In this document: piece after piece, positions 36,862 through 49,300 of the stretch
Numbering within the stretch: the stretch's first letter is position 1
Layout of the letters: every line of letters begins with the position of its first letter
NCBI GenBank assembly: GCA_002633005.1
Contig: NMRA01000226.1
Location: forward strand, 351,142 to 415,141
Direction: 5' to 3'
Source: Phoronis australis
Taxonomy: Eukaryota; Phoronida; Phoronidae
Length of the DNA: 64,000 bases
Made by a program: the position numbers and the translations under genes
Notes under the pieces: generated by a model
Seen by the model: only the letters and a program-made list of their open reading frames with translations
Told to the model about the DNA's origin: nothing
Database searches by the model: none

Positions 36862-37593
36862 TGGGTGAACGATATGACCGTAAATTACGTGCGTAAGTTA
36901 ATTCTTGTTTGGGGCGAAAAGTAATTATTTGCGCCGTAAAGTAATTATTTGCGGCGTAAAGTAATTACTGTTATCGGCGTAAAGTAATTTTGCTTTTTGG
37001 CCAAAATAGTAGCAAGAGTCTAATCACAAGGGCACACGTGAAGATTGACACATCTATATCCAACGTTTCGGTTAATACAAACAAACCATCTTCAGGGAGA
37101 AGTAGTAGCCTACGACACCATCAAATCAAACACATCAATACACAGTACACATATAGCCACACTGCTCAGGATCACGTCGAAATGCATAATAAGAGAAAAA
37201 TCGCCTGGGAGCAGGACAATACCAATCACCACAGCTGGAGATTGTAAGTTAAAAATTAACTTACGTGCGTAAATTGTGCACGTAAATAATTACTTTACGC
37301 CTCTAACAATAATTAACTTAATTGAGGTGCGTAACGTTCAGTCACCCGACCCATTTGGCCACTACATACTCATTTGGCCAACGATGAATTTACGCCGCGA
37401 ATAATTACTTTATACCGCATATAATTACTTTACGTCGCAAATAATTACTTTGCGCCATTAAAAATTAATTTACACCGCAAATAGTTGTTTTGACCCGTAA
37501 AAGTTACGTTACGCCGCAAATATGACATAATTACTTAACCACACTAACAAGAATTAACTTGCGCATGTAATGTACGTGCGTAACGTTCACCCA
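36862..37593. mobile_element. 732-bp inverted-repeat element with subterminal short repeats
   Basis: The left end TGGGTGAACG is followed by CGTGCGTAAGTTAATTCTTG. The right end carries the reverse complement, CAAGAATTAACTTGCGCATG, then CGTTCACCCA. Subterminal arrays repeat a unit of about 19 bp, CGTAAAGTAATTATTTGCG (36910-36990), and its inverse (37386-37480), as transposase-binding arrays often do. A third set of ends lies internally (37306-37390), so it may be a nested or rearranged element. Confidence 0.65.
37045..37110 (-). ncRNA. possible hammerhead-like remnant (Penelope-type)
   Basis: On the minus strand CTGAAGA, a short helix GGTT/AACC and CGAAAC occur in the order of a hammerhead core (CUGANGA, stem II, GAAA). 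Such motifs are known in Penelope-like retroelements. I could not find convincing stems I and III, so it is at best a decayed copy or a chance match. Confidence 0.25.
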
Positions 37594-40500
37594 ACGACAA
37601 AAAGACATGGTCACGTCACTCAATGGCAAACTGGTATAAAGTAAAACATCCCGTTCTACGGGCTTTCTACTTTCAGAAAATGTTTACTTTTAAATAGTTA
37701 AAAAAACCTTTTGTAGATATTGATGGAGTGCACAAACTTGTCGACGAAGGTCCTTCGTAATCCTAAATGAAATATAATGCGTATGCTCCATGACATTGGA
37801 GTGAATTTCCATGAGTTCTTACGCACAGACATATAACTGTTCATAACACATTCTGTGTTGCGAGTTGTTTTACGATAATCAATCATATAATGAGCAGGGT
37901 ATCTTTGTGTCCATGCTCCAGTTCCCGGTTCAAAGCTGGTGGTCTATTTCTACTATGTTTTTATTTCCACTGAAGCTCGTTTCCTTCTTACATCGTACGC
38001 AAGGGAGACCCTCTTTCACTTGCATCTCTAAGGCTTGGCGCAGACGAAGAGCTACGCACGAGGTCAACTTTCTCAACTCGCTGGTTCCCTGCGTGTCCGC
38101 TAGGGGGAAGGGGACCGGTTAGTCTTCCAAAAGAGAGATGACCTTTGAACTCAGTGGTATAACGCACTGTTGCTGAGCCACCAGGAACATCAGTATAGTT
38201 ACGTAACTACCCATGACCTTCACAACAAACTCACTGACCAATGACAGAACACTGGGTCTTGAGCAGTGCCGCCCAGGTATCAACAAACCTATGCAGAATT
38301 CCACGAATGAAAACTCTTACAGGATAGACAACACCTGCCTGCATTACAGGCCGCGTTCTCACTATAAAGGCTCTTTTCTCACAATTCTTAGGATCTGTAA
38401 TTCTTTTCTCTTCAACTGCAATTCAGTGCTCACATTTTTTCCTCGTGTACCGTTTTTCGTTTTTCACGCACGGCCTTTTTTGTCGATCAATTTCGGTTTC
38501 TCTTCCTCCATGGTTAGACCACGCGTTATTCTTAAACTTGGTACTACCATCGCAATCTCGAGCGTAAAATAAATCTCACGTTCAAAATATGAGACTGGTT
38601 CAGAAATAAAATTCGTAAATTAATTTTGCGATCCGATCGGAAGGAAGAATAATAGTCCATCTGCACGTGCTCTGCATGATGTCTTATTTCATAAAGTCCA
38701 AGAACACGTGTCGTATGATTGTTGCTGAGGTAAGTGAGAAAAGAACGAAGTTGGTCCGAACTGAATTACGGTGATGAGAAAAGAACTGCAGTTCGTGAGC
38801 CCTTAGGAAAGGGTTTCAGTAACGAGAAACAACGTTAAAAGAACGTCCGTGCAGTCCGTAAGGAGATTGCGCATAAAAACCATGGTCTGAATGATCGCGC
38901 ACACTCTGCATGATAAACACGGACTCCGTGTTTGCAGACCATGGGCGCTGCTCAAGACCTGATCAGTTGGTCGTGTTTACACACAATGTAATTGTATTTG
39001 TAGAATCTTGAAAGCCGTCCGTGCAGCACTGATATCACATACTCATTGGTCCTCTCCGCCTGTCAGTGCACATCCTCCAGCCAATCTGAGCACACAGAAC
39101 ATGTTTTGGTTACACACAAGGTGCTTTATGCCATTCAAGATCGACGATGATATCCATTTTCTTTTTACTAAACGTGGTCCGTGCTAAAAATGAATTAAAA
39201 CCCACGAGGCATCCAATACGTGTCGCTCTCGTATTGCTGTCAACATAAGATTTACTCATTTCTCATTAGAATTAGACAGTATTTCGTATAATTTCAAATC
39301 CACTGTAATTCAACTAGATTTAATGAATACCGTTGGAAACTTAATATAAGTTGTGTGCACTGTACCATCTTAACTGAGTTTCGGCAGTAAAAAGGATTTG
39401 CCACGATCATCAGTTAATCTGGACACGGAGGACGAATAAAACGAATCGTTGAATGTGCACAAGCGGACTGCATTTAGGACATTAAAAAGCGCTTGAGGCA
39501 GATATGGATTAAAAGCAGTCGGTGGAGTTTCATCATTACGACACCCTAAAAGGATGCGTATCCTGAAAGCCCAGCCTCGCATGCCGTCAAAATCAGTACC
39601 CCCCGAATATCTATCCTTTTAGAGAGTCAGCAGGATAATCAAGATCTACATGTTGGGAAATTTTATGAAAAAGTCACAGTTTCGTAGAGGTTTTCGGGTA
39701 GAGGATTGAAACCCACCGATATTCTTATTTTTAAATGAAACCTGAACAAACAACCCTTTGGGCTGCTGTTGCTCACTCTAACAGAGCTAAAAACGAGATG
39801 CGAAACCTTTATGTAGAGATTTAATTGCAAAAATGGGTTCTTTTGAAGTGTTCCTGATTACATATGAAGGAAGAAGTTTAATGGCTGGGAAAAGGCATCA
39901 TTTCGCAAGGAATCTGGGAGGGGGTCCCCTGTCCATCATGTATTGTCATTATAAAGGAGAATGAAGCCCCACCCTCCTACCTCCTATGCCTACCAATTGT
40001 CAGATCACCGCGTTTGTACCCCAGGCCTTAGATCGTTTAACATATCATGCTTATCGTGGAAGGGACAGGCAAACGACTGACAGTATGAGTCTTCAACAGC
40101 AGGGTTATTTGGTTAGAGCATAAAGGCTACACATTAGTTTACGGGGGGGGAGGGGATTGGTATACCTCATGGAACCATCGTGTGCCGACTACCAATTGGA
40201 CTGGCCTGGTATTCATCTGTAATGGCAGTGTACATACAGTATTAAAAACATCACAATTCGGCTATACAGGCCAGTAGAAAGTAGTAAATTATTGGGAAAG
40301 CACAAATTAGGTATTCAATTTCCTGAAGATGTACCCTTCTCCACTCGTTTCCCTTCATGATGGGCACCGTATTCGCCCCCAGACGGTTCGTTGCAGATTT
40401 TCCAATTCGCCCACACCCTGTTGGACGCAAATACTATGCGGGCTAGAAATCAACCTCAGTTGGCCCCAACACCCAATTCTCACGCCCTCTGTTGTAAATC

Positions 40501-40775
40501 AAAGGATCACATTTTCTCTTTAGTTGACTGGGTCTCGTCATTTGTTTCCCGGCCCAGCCCAAGTGTTTTTCACAGACAATATTTTCTTTATCAAGGAAGC
40601 TCATGAAACAAAACGTGGAAAATTGTATTTTTTCTAGTTTGACATTCCACAATGAAGAATTTGATGCTGAAACGTCACTAACACAATATATAAAGAGCGT
40701 GTAGAGAGTTTGCACAAAGCAGAGAGACATTTATTTAGCGTTCACAACCATTCGTTTAAAACAGTAATTTGTTCA
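37594..40775. other. no gene recognised
   Basis: It contains a short family A end at 38075-38108 (CTCGCTGGTTCCCTGCGTGT). The frames at 38213-38572 (plus) and 39370-39582 (minus) show no domain. Nothing else is supported. Confidence 0.4.
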
Positions 40776-41028
40776 CATGCGCGCACCCAGCCTTTAATAT
40801 GGGGGCGCTCGAATCTCTGACAAAGTGGACCTTTTGCTAACAAAAAAGCGGGAGGACTAAAAAGACTAAAAAACGGGGTACCACCGTCTGTGCGTCTGCG
40901 CATTTTTAGTGGACCTTTGTCTCGTTTTCTCGGACTTTTTGATTCTCTGAGGTGGACCTTTTTACCCATTTCGCCAAATGGGGGGGTCGTTTGAGCCCCC
41001 CGAGCCCTACCCCCCGGATGCGCGCATG
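40776..41028 (+). mobile_element. family D element, complete 253-bp copy
   Basis: The ends CATGCGCGCACCC and GGATGCGCGCATG are inverted repeats. The flanking direct repeat is GTTCA (40771-40775 and 41029-41033), a 5-bp target duplication. The interior holds G and C runs around CCAAATGGGGGG. Relatives lie at 2603 and 17334. Open frames across it are an artefact of the repeat. Confidence 0.8.
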
Positions 41029-41424
41029 GTTCAAGAAATAAAATGTACACAAACTCGCACCTGACTTATAAGACTTAAAAGCAACTTTCACCAATCACTC
41101 TAATACGTATGTGCGTCGATGTTGCTACTTTTTACACCTCTTACATTTTGCTGTCCGAATATTCCGGCAGCTCGTCTAAGCCTAACGCCACTGTAGAGTA
41201 ATAAGCATGTTACGCTTGCTGTCGTGGGTAACTCATGAAAGGAACAGACCATCCCAATGGTTTTGGAAACCGTGTCCATCTAACTAAACGTGCGACTATA
41301 TACATGAAGGTGTACATTACGCTATGAGACCAAACTGTACATGTACACAAATTCACAAAGACGTGACCTCAACATGGAGCATTTCAGGCGCTTTCAGATG
41401 TTTCAATGGTTAAATAGTATGTGT

Positions 41425-42408
41425 CAAAAACATACGTGCTAGCCTGTAATCCAGAAAAAACTTCTGACCGCAAGTTGTAAATTTAAAACCCCGCTGCTCC
41501 TCAGTGAAACGATACCAAGAAGTCGCCCTCTGCCAAATACTCCAGCTTATGTCTACACCTTTGTCCATGAAATGTTCGCTGTTAAAGTTTCGAGTACGTT
41601 TATACAAAGTTTCCTGTCGTTACTAACAACATTCAGAACCGACAGAGACATGCGGGCCAGATGGCGATCGTAAACACCTTTATCAATAGTTAAAACAAAG
41701 TTCAAAGTTCACTCAGTCATCCAAATTACACAGCATGCCATGAACAGTATCTCGAAATGAAGTTACACTTATGCATTGAAAAACTCGTTGTTGTGTCCAT
41801 CGACCTGTCCGGTACCAAACAAACGTACGTAAGGGGTGAGTTTTTGGCAAGAGACACATGAAAGCGACTTCCAACACAATGCTCCAGATGACTCCTAGCT
41901 CGAGCTGGTTGGGGCCGCCGACACACGCGTCACCGTGTTGACGCGCGAGTGGGTGCTGAGAGTGAAGCCCGACTTACATTCCATCTCGTATTCGGGTATC
42001 TTCTTCTCACAACATCTTAGCCTCATCGCGCACTTCATGAACATAGTCTTGAGGCTTCGCCGGAACGTGGATGACATGAAGGTGTAGATGATTGGGTTTA
42101 AGCAACTCTGAACGAATGGTAATAGGTTGCAAGCCAGCTGTAAAATGAATACTACAGTGTCACTCGTTCAACGAACACTATCTCCTCTTCACTGAAAGCA
42201 TAACACAGGGACTAACTGAACGTTACACAACAACACCGAACATTTATAGAATTTACGTACTACTATCGCAAATGATTTTCAGAGAAATCATTGCGGACGT
42301 CGGCACACATTCTGACAAAACTTCCATTGCCGCATCGTGTCAAATGCTGATGATATCTCAATTCATTTCAACGAAAGCAAGAGGCAACTATTGTTATGTG
42401 GTAGAGGA
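41425..42408. repeat. 0.99-kb direct duplication, copy 1 (GPCR last exon)
   Basis: It matches 42410-43397 with a few substitutions and small indels (offset 985 at the start, 989 at the end). It ends at GTAGAGGA, immediately before the N at 42409. Confidence 0.9.
41895..42137 (-). CDS. GPCR exon 6, second copy
   Basis: This is an exact repeat of the terminal coding exon at 42884-43126, including the TTTTACAG acceptor, NPIIY motif and stop codon. No other GPCR exon is duplicated. It may be a duplicated last exon, usable as an alternative end, or the other haplotype placed in series. Confidence 0.6.
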   Translation of the reverse strand: MACNLLPFVQSCLNPIIYTFMSSTFRRSLKTMFMKCAMRLRCCEKKIPEYEMECKSGFTLSTHSRVNTVTRVSAAPTSSS

Positions 42409-42409
42409 N

Positions 42410-43397
42410 CAAAAACATACGTGCTAGCCTGTAATCCAGAAAAAAAATCTGACCGCAAGTTGTAAATTTAAAACCCCGCTGCTCCTCAGTGAAACGATGC
42501 CAAGACTGAAGTCGCCCCCTGCCAAATACTCCAGCTTATGGCTACATCTTTGTCCATGAAATGTTCCCTGTTAAAGTTTCGAGTAAGTTTATATAAAGTT
42601 TCTTGTCGTTACTGACAACATTCAGAACCGACAGAGACATGCGGGCCAGATGGCGATCGTAAACACCTTTATCAATAGTTAAAACAAAGTTCAAAGTTCA
42701 CTCAGTCCTCCAAATTACACAGCATGCTATGAACAGTTTCTCGAAATGAAGTTACACCTATGCATTGAAAAACTCGTTGTTGTGCCCATCGACCTGTCCG
42801 GTACCAAACAAACGGACGTAAGGGGTGAGTTTTTGGCAAGAGACACATGAAAGCGACTTCCAACACAATGCTCCAGATGACTCCTAGCTCGAGCTGGTTG
42901 GGGCCGCCGACACACGCGTCACCGTGTTGACGCGCGAGTGGGTGCTGAGAGTGAAGCCCGACTTACATTCCATCTCGTATTCGGGTATCTTCTTCTCACA
43001 ACATCTTAGCCTCATCGCGCACTTCATGAACATAGTCTTGAGGCTTCGCCGGAACGTGGATGACATGAAGGTGTAGATGATTGGGTTTAAGCAACTCTGA
43101 ACGAATGGTAATAGGTTGCAAGCCAGCTGTAAAATGAATACTACAGTGTCACTCGTTCAACGAACACTATCTCCTCTTCACTGAAAGCATAACACAGGGA
43201 CTAACTGAACGTTACACAACAACACCGAACATTTATAGAATTTACGTACTACTATCGCAAATGATTTTCAGAGAAATCATTGCGGACGTCGGCACACATT
43301 CTGACAAAACTTCCATTGCCGCATCGTGTCAAATGCTGATGATATCTCAATTCATTTCAACGAAAGCAAGAGGCAACTATTGTTATGTGGTAGAGGA
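42410..43397. repeat. 0.99-kb direct duplication, copy 2
   Basis: This is the copy adjoining the rest of the GPCR gene. It begins right after the N (CAAAAACATACGTGC) and continues past GTAGAGGA into the unique intron sequence. Confidence 0.9.
42884..43126 (-). CDS. GPCR exon 6: TM7 and C-terminal tail
   Basis: The acceptor TTTTACAG precedes LACNLLPFVQSCLNPIIY, followed by a basic helix-8 region (FRRSLKTMFMKC), a CC pair and a Ser/Thr-rich tail ending SSS and a stop. It encodes residues 345-424. Confidence 0.88.
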   Translation of the reverse strand: MACNLLPFVQSCLNPIIYTFMSSTFRRSLKTMFMKCAMRLRCCEKKIPEYEMECKSGFTLSTHSRVNTVTRVSAAPTSSS

Positions 43398-46300
43398 CAT
43401 TTGAGCCTATTGCATCACTTTAGGCCACGGATCGCAGCTATACAGTCTCTTCATCCCAGGGCAAATTTAGTTTGTCCTTACGTGCCAAAAACAAGTGTAA
43501 GTGCATGTTAAAGCATGGATTGAGTGTAGAGGAATTTCTGTGGTTATTTGTGACTCTCCCTAAAGTTGTCACCTTTTCCATGAAGACGTTTAACCTATTA
43601 AGGGGCATGTGTCCGAATAGTATGTGACTGAGGACATACATGTATTCGTGTTATTCTAGGCGGCTCGATGTTACGTTTACTAAACAGCAGATCCCTGATT
43701 TTTAAACATACATTTTCCATCTTCAGTGTCGTGAAAGGTGCAGCGAAATGTTCCCATCTTAGTCCTGAGTTCACTTCCTTTGAGTAAACAAAATGCCCTG
43801 CTCGCTTTCATCCCCAGTTTGAGTGTGCAGTTCATACATGTATAGTACACTAAAAGGGAATGGAGAACCAAGTTGCGAGCCTTTGGTGGGCCGTTTACGT
43901 CACTTTGCGTTGTTCCGTCGATAGTGCATAAACACCGAAGAAAGCGGAATTTACAGGTAAGAACGTTTCTCTGAGATAATGCCCAGATATCTGCATTTTA
44001 CTAAAAGCCACACCAAAAACCAATTGTGTTCCCTTTTAAAACAAGCACACGGAGCCTGGAATGCGAGCACCACAGGTGGCAGTTGATGTGCCAGTGCACG
44101 ATTTGGTGTCTTGCAGGTCTCTTAGGCTATCTCAAGTTGTGTTTGGCGTCCTGGGAAACTTCACAATTCATTTCAAAGTTTGAGCTGACTTCCAAACTTT
44201 AAATTACTAACAGCTTTTACAATTTTGATACCTTTGGCTAACAATTATTCCGTTTATTTCGTGAAATCAGTGCATTTGGCACCACAGCAGTCATCACACA
44301 TCAAACACGCGCTTAAATTACAACAGGAAACGAACATACGGAGGTCGGAATTATTTGGCAAAAAGCGAGCAAGAACGGTGAAACATGTGCCTCCAGTGTA
44401 AGCGATCGTGTGCGTTCTACCTTCGTTGGCAGGACATGGGCGGCGCACCATAGGGGGCTGGGGGCTATATCCCCCCACTTTTTTCAGTGCTACGCCGCAC
44501 GTGGTCTGTAGACGGTGCATCACAGGGAGGCTGAGGGGGCTTTAGTCCCCCACTTTTTTCAGTGCTGCACCGCCCATGAGGAGGAGTTGAGTTCGATGGC
44601 ATATTTTACAGGGAGAAATTAAAGAGGTATGAAAAAGTTTCTGAGAATGGAGATTTTCGCCAAGTCGCCAAATCGGACTTGGTTGCCGAGCATTGTACAA
44701 GCTTACCTTAGCATGTATTAGTATTTCCATAGCGTTGTAGTCTATCGGCCCAATCATTGAAAATGAATGAATTGCCTCCACCAAGACCGCTGGACCCCAG
44801 CAAATGAGAAAGACCAGGACTATTGCGATAAGCATCTTGATAACCTGAAGGAATACGCAAGATGAGACAACATTCTAGGATTAGTAAAGTATAGGGGCAT
44901 TCATGACGCGTAGCGCGGAATCAAACCAATTATCTACGCAGTAGCTTGAGAACATTGCTGCTGAGTCAAAGCCCACGAGTTATGTAGCACAGTTAGGGAA
45001 TCCCAACCCTGTCGGTGGTCGACGCTTACAAGTTTTACGCATTAACGCGTAAATTTAAGTCTGCGTGTATTGAACAACGCGTTAATTCTCTTTGTAGATG
45101 CGCTTGGGAGTCGCTTGTCTGTGCTTAAAGTTATGGTAACTTGCAATGCTCCGGTTCTAAACATTGGACTTTTTCAAGATTCCACGAGACTACGTAAGAT
45201 ATTGCCGTGTTCTAAATGTAAGTACGTGACTTTGGCTAGATTTCTCTCGCCGTCAGACCGCTACTGAACTCTATCTTGGTCTCAACACCTTCCGAACTCA
45301 GATGAGCCGTGTTTCTGTGGATGGCAAAGAACTGACGGTAGTTACTAGTTGAGAGCGTGGTCGGCATATGAAATGACACGCTGTTACAAGCCAACTTGAA
45401 GAGCCTAACCTCAAGCACTAATGAACGACCTGTTCCTTCTAAGAACTGAAATCCCTTCCAATTTGACTACGAAACAGTTTCATAACGCTAGGTAGTCTAA
45501 ATCTAAAGTTGACCGTTGTGATGGAAGGCGGGTTTGTAGCAACCTTAAAACAGTTCTTCCGACGTGTGCTTCACGAAGACAAAGTTTTTCAATTGCATGA
45601 AAAGTGAGACCGTGCAAAAGCACGCAAAATGACGCCATTGGAATACGAGTGATTCGCGAATATACTGCCGCTGGAAGTGTGGTTGAAATGTTTGTTTTAC
45701 ATTGTGGGACAGCCTTTTAGAATTTTGGGACGGTAGTTATCAGTTTGGATTGTGGTAGCGGAGATTTCTACGCTCAAAGGCATGGCTAATGTCTCAAGTG
45801 TGTCTATGAAACGCAGCTCTGGTCTTCATCGTATACCGGCAATTCCAAAATCGTGTTTTAACCTCATTAAGCCAGTCAAAAAGCAAAAGGTTTTGGGAGA
45901 CCTGAGAGGCGCACAGAGCGACAGTAGCAAAGTCAAAGTGACCTTTGGCCATGTCCCCGCGTTCGTATGCATCTTATATATAAATGTCCGAGCAATGTAT
46001 GAAGTGCTTTCGTACTTCCTTTTCACACCGTTTTGTTATTCAGTAATTGTAACTCCTTCGAAGGGGCAAATTGTTTGCTAGACAAAGGTATTGGGAAACA
46101 GGGACCTCACCTGCTTTCCGACACCCTTGGCCAGTAATTTTATGTTTACCCTGCAGGTAATATCAACCATAAACTGGTACAAAACATTTCAGTACAGCCA
46201 CGAAGATATTGAAAATAAATGAACTAGGAATTTACTTTTAGTGTTCAGCATCATTATATCTTAGGAATGCCAAACTTAATTGATTGATGAATTCACCCGC

Positions 46301-49300
46301 CACCTATAATGAAAAAAGTGAACTAGTATCACTCCTGAAAAACAAAACTAATCCTCGTTGTGTCACAAAGTGAACGGTCTTAACCATAGGCGTCGCTCAA
46401 CTCTCCCAAAGCGCTGGTCACGTTTCAGAGCCGACACTTCATCCTGAACGCGTTGCTGAGAGTTACAGACTATTATTTTGTCTAAAGAATTAGTTGACAC
46501 CGTCTTAGTTAACATCTGTTCTTTGAACGCACGCCAAACTTCCGGTAAATTTTGTATACGTACCTGCTTCCTCGCTTCCTTCATATCTGAACTATGATCT
46601 TTGTCGTCTTGGGAGCCACTGTTACTCCTAGCAACGGTCTCACCGGCGTTTCCGTGGTCACTGTCACTTGAGGTTAAGGGATGGCGAACACCAGAATTTT
46701 TACTTCCGTTCATCTGATTCGACTTCCTGAAGGAAGGTAAACTTGAGTCATTTAATGTAACACACAGCAAGCTACAATTGTAAATGGTTGCATCCTTCGC
46801 AGTTCGTTAGCAAATTCTAACATCAATTCAGTTCCCATCTCACAGGCCGTGGCTATCAAATTTTATTCGAAATAACACTCGAAAATTATGAATCGCGATC
46901 AACGCTTCAAGTAATTCTTTCAATCCCACGTAATGTGGTTAGTCGAGTTTAGAGTCGATTCTCGATTAACGTTTTGTAGACCGATGTCTAGGTACCGTCT
47001 CACTTCACTGTTCTGTCGTGTGCGCCATTGTCTTTGGCTTTGTGGTCCCAGTAGCATCGTATAGTCGGTATGACTAAACGAAAAAGATGGCACTCAGGAA
47101 TGGTATCGTCGAGTAGTGATTTTCATCATTACCAACCCAATTTCTCAGTCCGTACCCCCTGGGTTTTCAATGTCAGAGGATGGCGACGACACCCTCAACC
47201 CCGCCCATCGGCTTAAACCGACGAGAACCCTGTGCAGGGAAGGTAAAGTTCGTCTTTCCCAGAGAGTACTAATTAAACAATAACATGTGACCGAATCAAT
47301 TTTGAGTAAAATCACAAAAACAGGAATTATTTTCATTTTAAGTACATTATACGCGTATGTTCATGGGCGGCGCAGCACTGAAAAAAATTGGTCTAAAGCC
47401 CCCTCATCCCTCTGTGGGGCATCGCCTATACACCATGTGCGACGTAGCACTGAAAAAAATGGGGGGTTATAGCCCCCCAACTCCCTATGATGCGCCGCAC
47501 ATGAATAGCGCAGAAGATCAGGCTTACCTCGTTGGTGCCGTCAGCTTGGATAGTTGTTTCGTGCTGAGCCAAAGTACCCGGATAACCATCGCGTAACACC
47601 CTGTCATCACGACACTAGGTATAATGAAAATCACACACATCTGATATATAGAGAAGTAACGGTTGACATCATGTTCTCTCCAACACTGAGCTGCAGTTAT
47701 CGCTGTACCGTTTCTTTCCCCATAATACGTAACTTTGTGTGACTGAAATGGAAAGCAACACCGATCACTGGAAGAGACCGATGACAGTACTCGCAAGCCG
47801 CTGACGGAACAATTACACAGAACGGTAGCATAACAAGGAATACATTTAAAAGATCGTTATTAGTCCAAAAAGCATCTTCAGATGATTCTGGTATCTACCC
47901 CGACTCGTTTTAAAGAGGCATGGAACGCGAAAGTTCGTCAAAATATCTTTTAAACAATTCCTGACGAAAGTACTATCTCGCAATGTCTAGTATTTACTTC
48001 CTCTGTAAGAGAATTTCCATACAAAATCAAAAAAATACGATTTTTGAAATATGCACGAAGGAAAAACTCTATAGTCACCACAGGGGAATCAAATTTTCTT
48101 CCCACTTAAATAAATGCGCGCATGCGCTCACAGTCAAGGGAGAAACAGCTGACCGACTGATTATGTGTGATCGCACTCCAAGTCTAAGGTCGGCAGCACA
48201 GTATGGGCCAAGCCAGTGAAACAAGCTATTTTCCAAAAATAATTCCAAGTGCGCCCTAGAATACATTTGAATATTACGATACCTTTATACATGTAGCTGA
48301 TTTTTAACAGTTTGGACTTACACCATCGGACTGGCTCCGTGCAGGTGGCCTCATGTCATTTGTGGTGCATCAGACGTGCGCAGGTCTCATGGTTAGGCCC
48401 ATTGCACAAAGCACCTGAGCTAAAGCACGAGAGCCCCATTATGGTTCTTCGTGAAGGAAGTTTTCAAGTCTGCCATTCTCCTAAACGTGCAGACGTTTCC
48501 ATTTGTTGCCATGCACTATATGTTGTAGGCATGTAACAGTGCCATACAGCCTATAAAAAGCTGTTTAGGGGATTCTACGTCAGTACCACACTCGGGACAC
48601 ACTGGGCTCCCCATATGCCAGGTAATGTGTCTGTGTCGGGTTAGTTTACAGTGGCCCGTCAACATTTGAATGTCGTGTCTTATGCCCAATCTATCTAGAT
48701 TTAGAAGGTTTTTTGAACCTTTGGTTTGCCGCGTAAGTCACCATTGTTTTGTCTACATCAAAGATCAACGGTCACATTTTCCATCTAAGGGAAATGTGCT
48801 AGTCTATGTCTTGCCATTCCAAATAAGGAGACATGCTTTGCCTTGAGGGAGAAAAATCGACGAGGGGACGAGTAGATGACAGATCGTTTTTTTTTTTTTT
48901 AATTTGAAACTAAAATAAAAATGCTTTGACATCAACAGAAATTCAAAATCTTTACGAACGAACCGTAAAATCAAAATACCTGGTGAGCAGATTGAATCCT
49001 ATTTCGGTGGCACTCTGAATAATATAATTGAGTCTCTTTTTTGCGTTCCAGTGCCCGATTGCATGAAAACACAAATAGAGACTCAACAAATTTCCCTAAA
49101 TGTACTGCGTATTTGTGGGCTTGTGAAAACACTGATTATTCTCCCTGATGCTGTTTGAGTCTCATAACTAAGTAAATTTTAACTTTGATACAAATGGCGA
49201 GTGACGTCTACGTTGAATTGTCAACTTTATTGAAAATCAGTAGGGATATTTTCATGCAAGGTCCTTAACTATTTTGACAGAATTAAGAACTCAGTTTTTC

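Noticed and set aside
37061-37095. Functional hammerhead ribozyme
   Set aside because: The core order CUGANGA, stem II, GAAA is present, but I could not build stems I and III, so activity is not supported.
36910-37480. CRISPR-like array
   Set aside because: The 19-bp repeats have no uniform unique spacers, appear in both orientations and lie within inverted ends in a eukaryotic genome.
40742-41094. Minus-strand frames of 62-102 codons
   Set aside because: They lie in the family D inverted-repeat element and its G/C runs.
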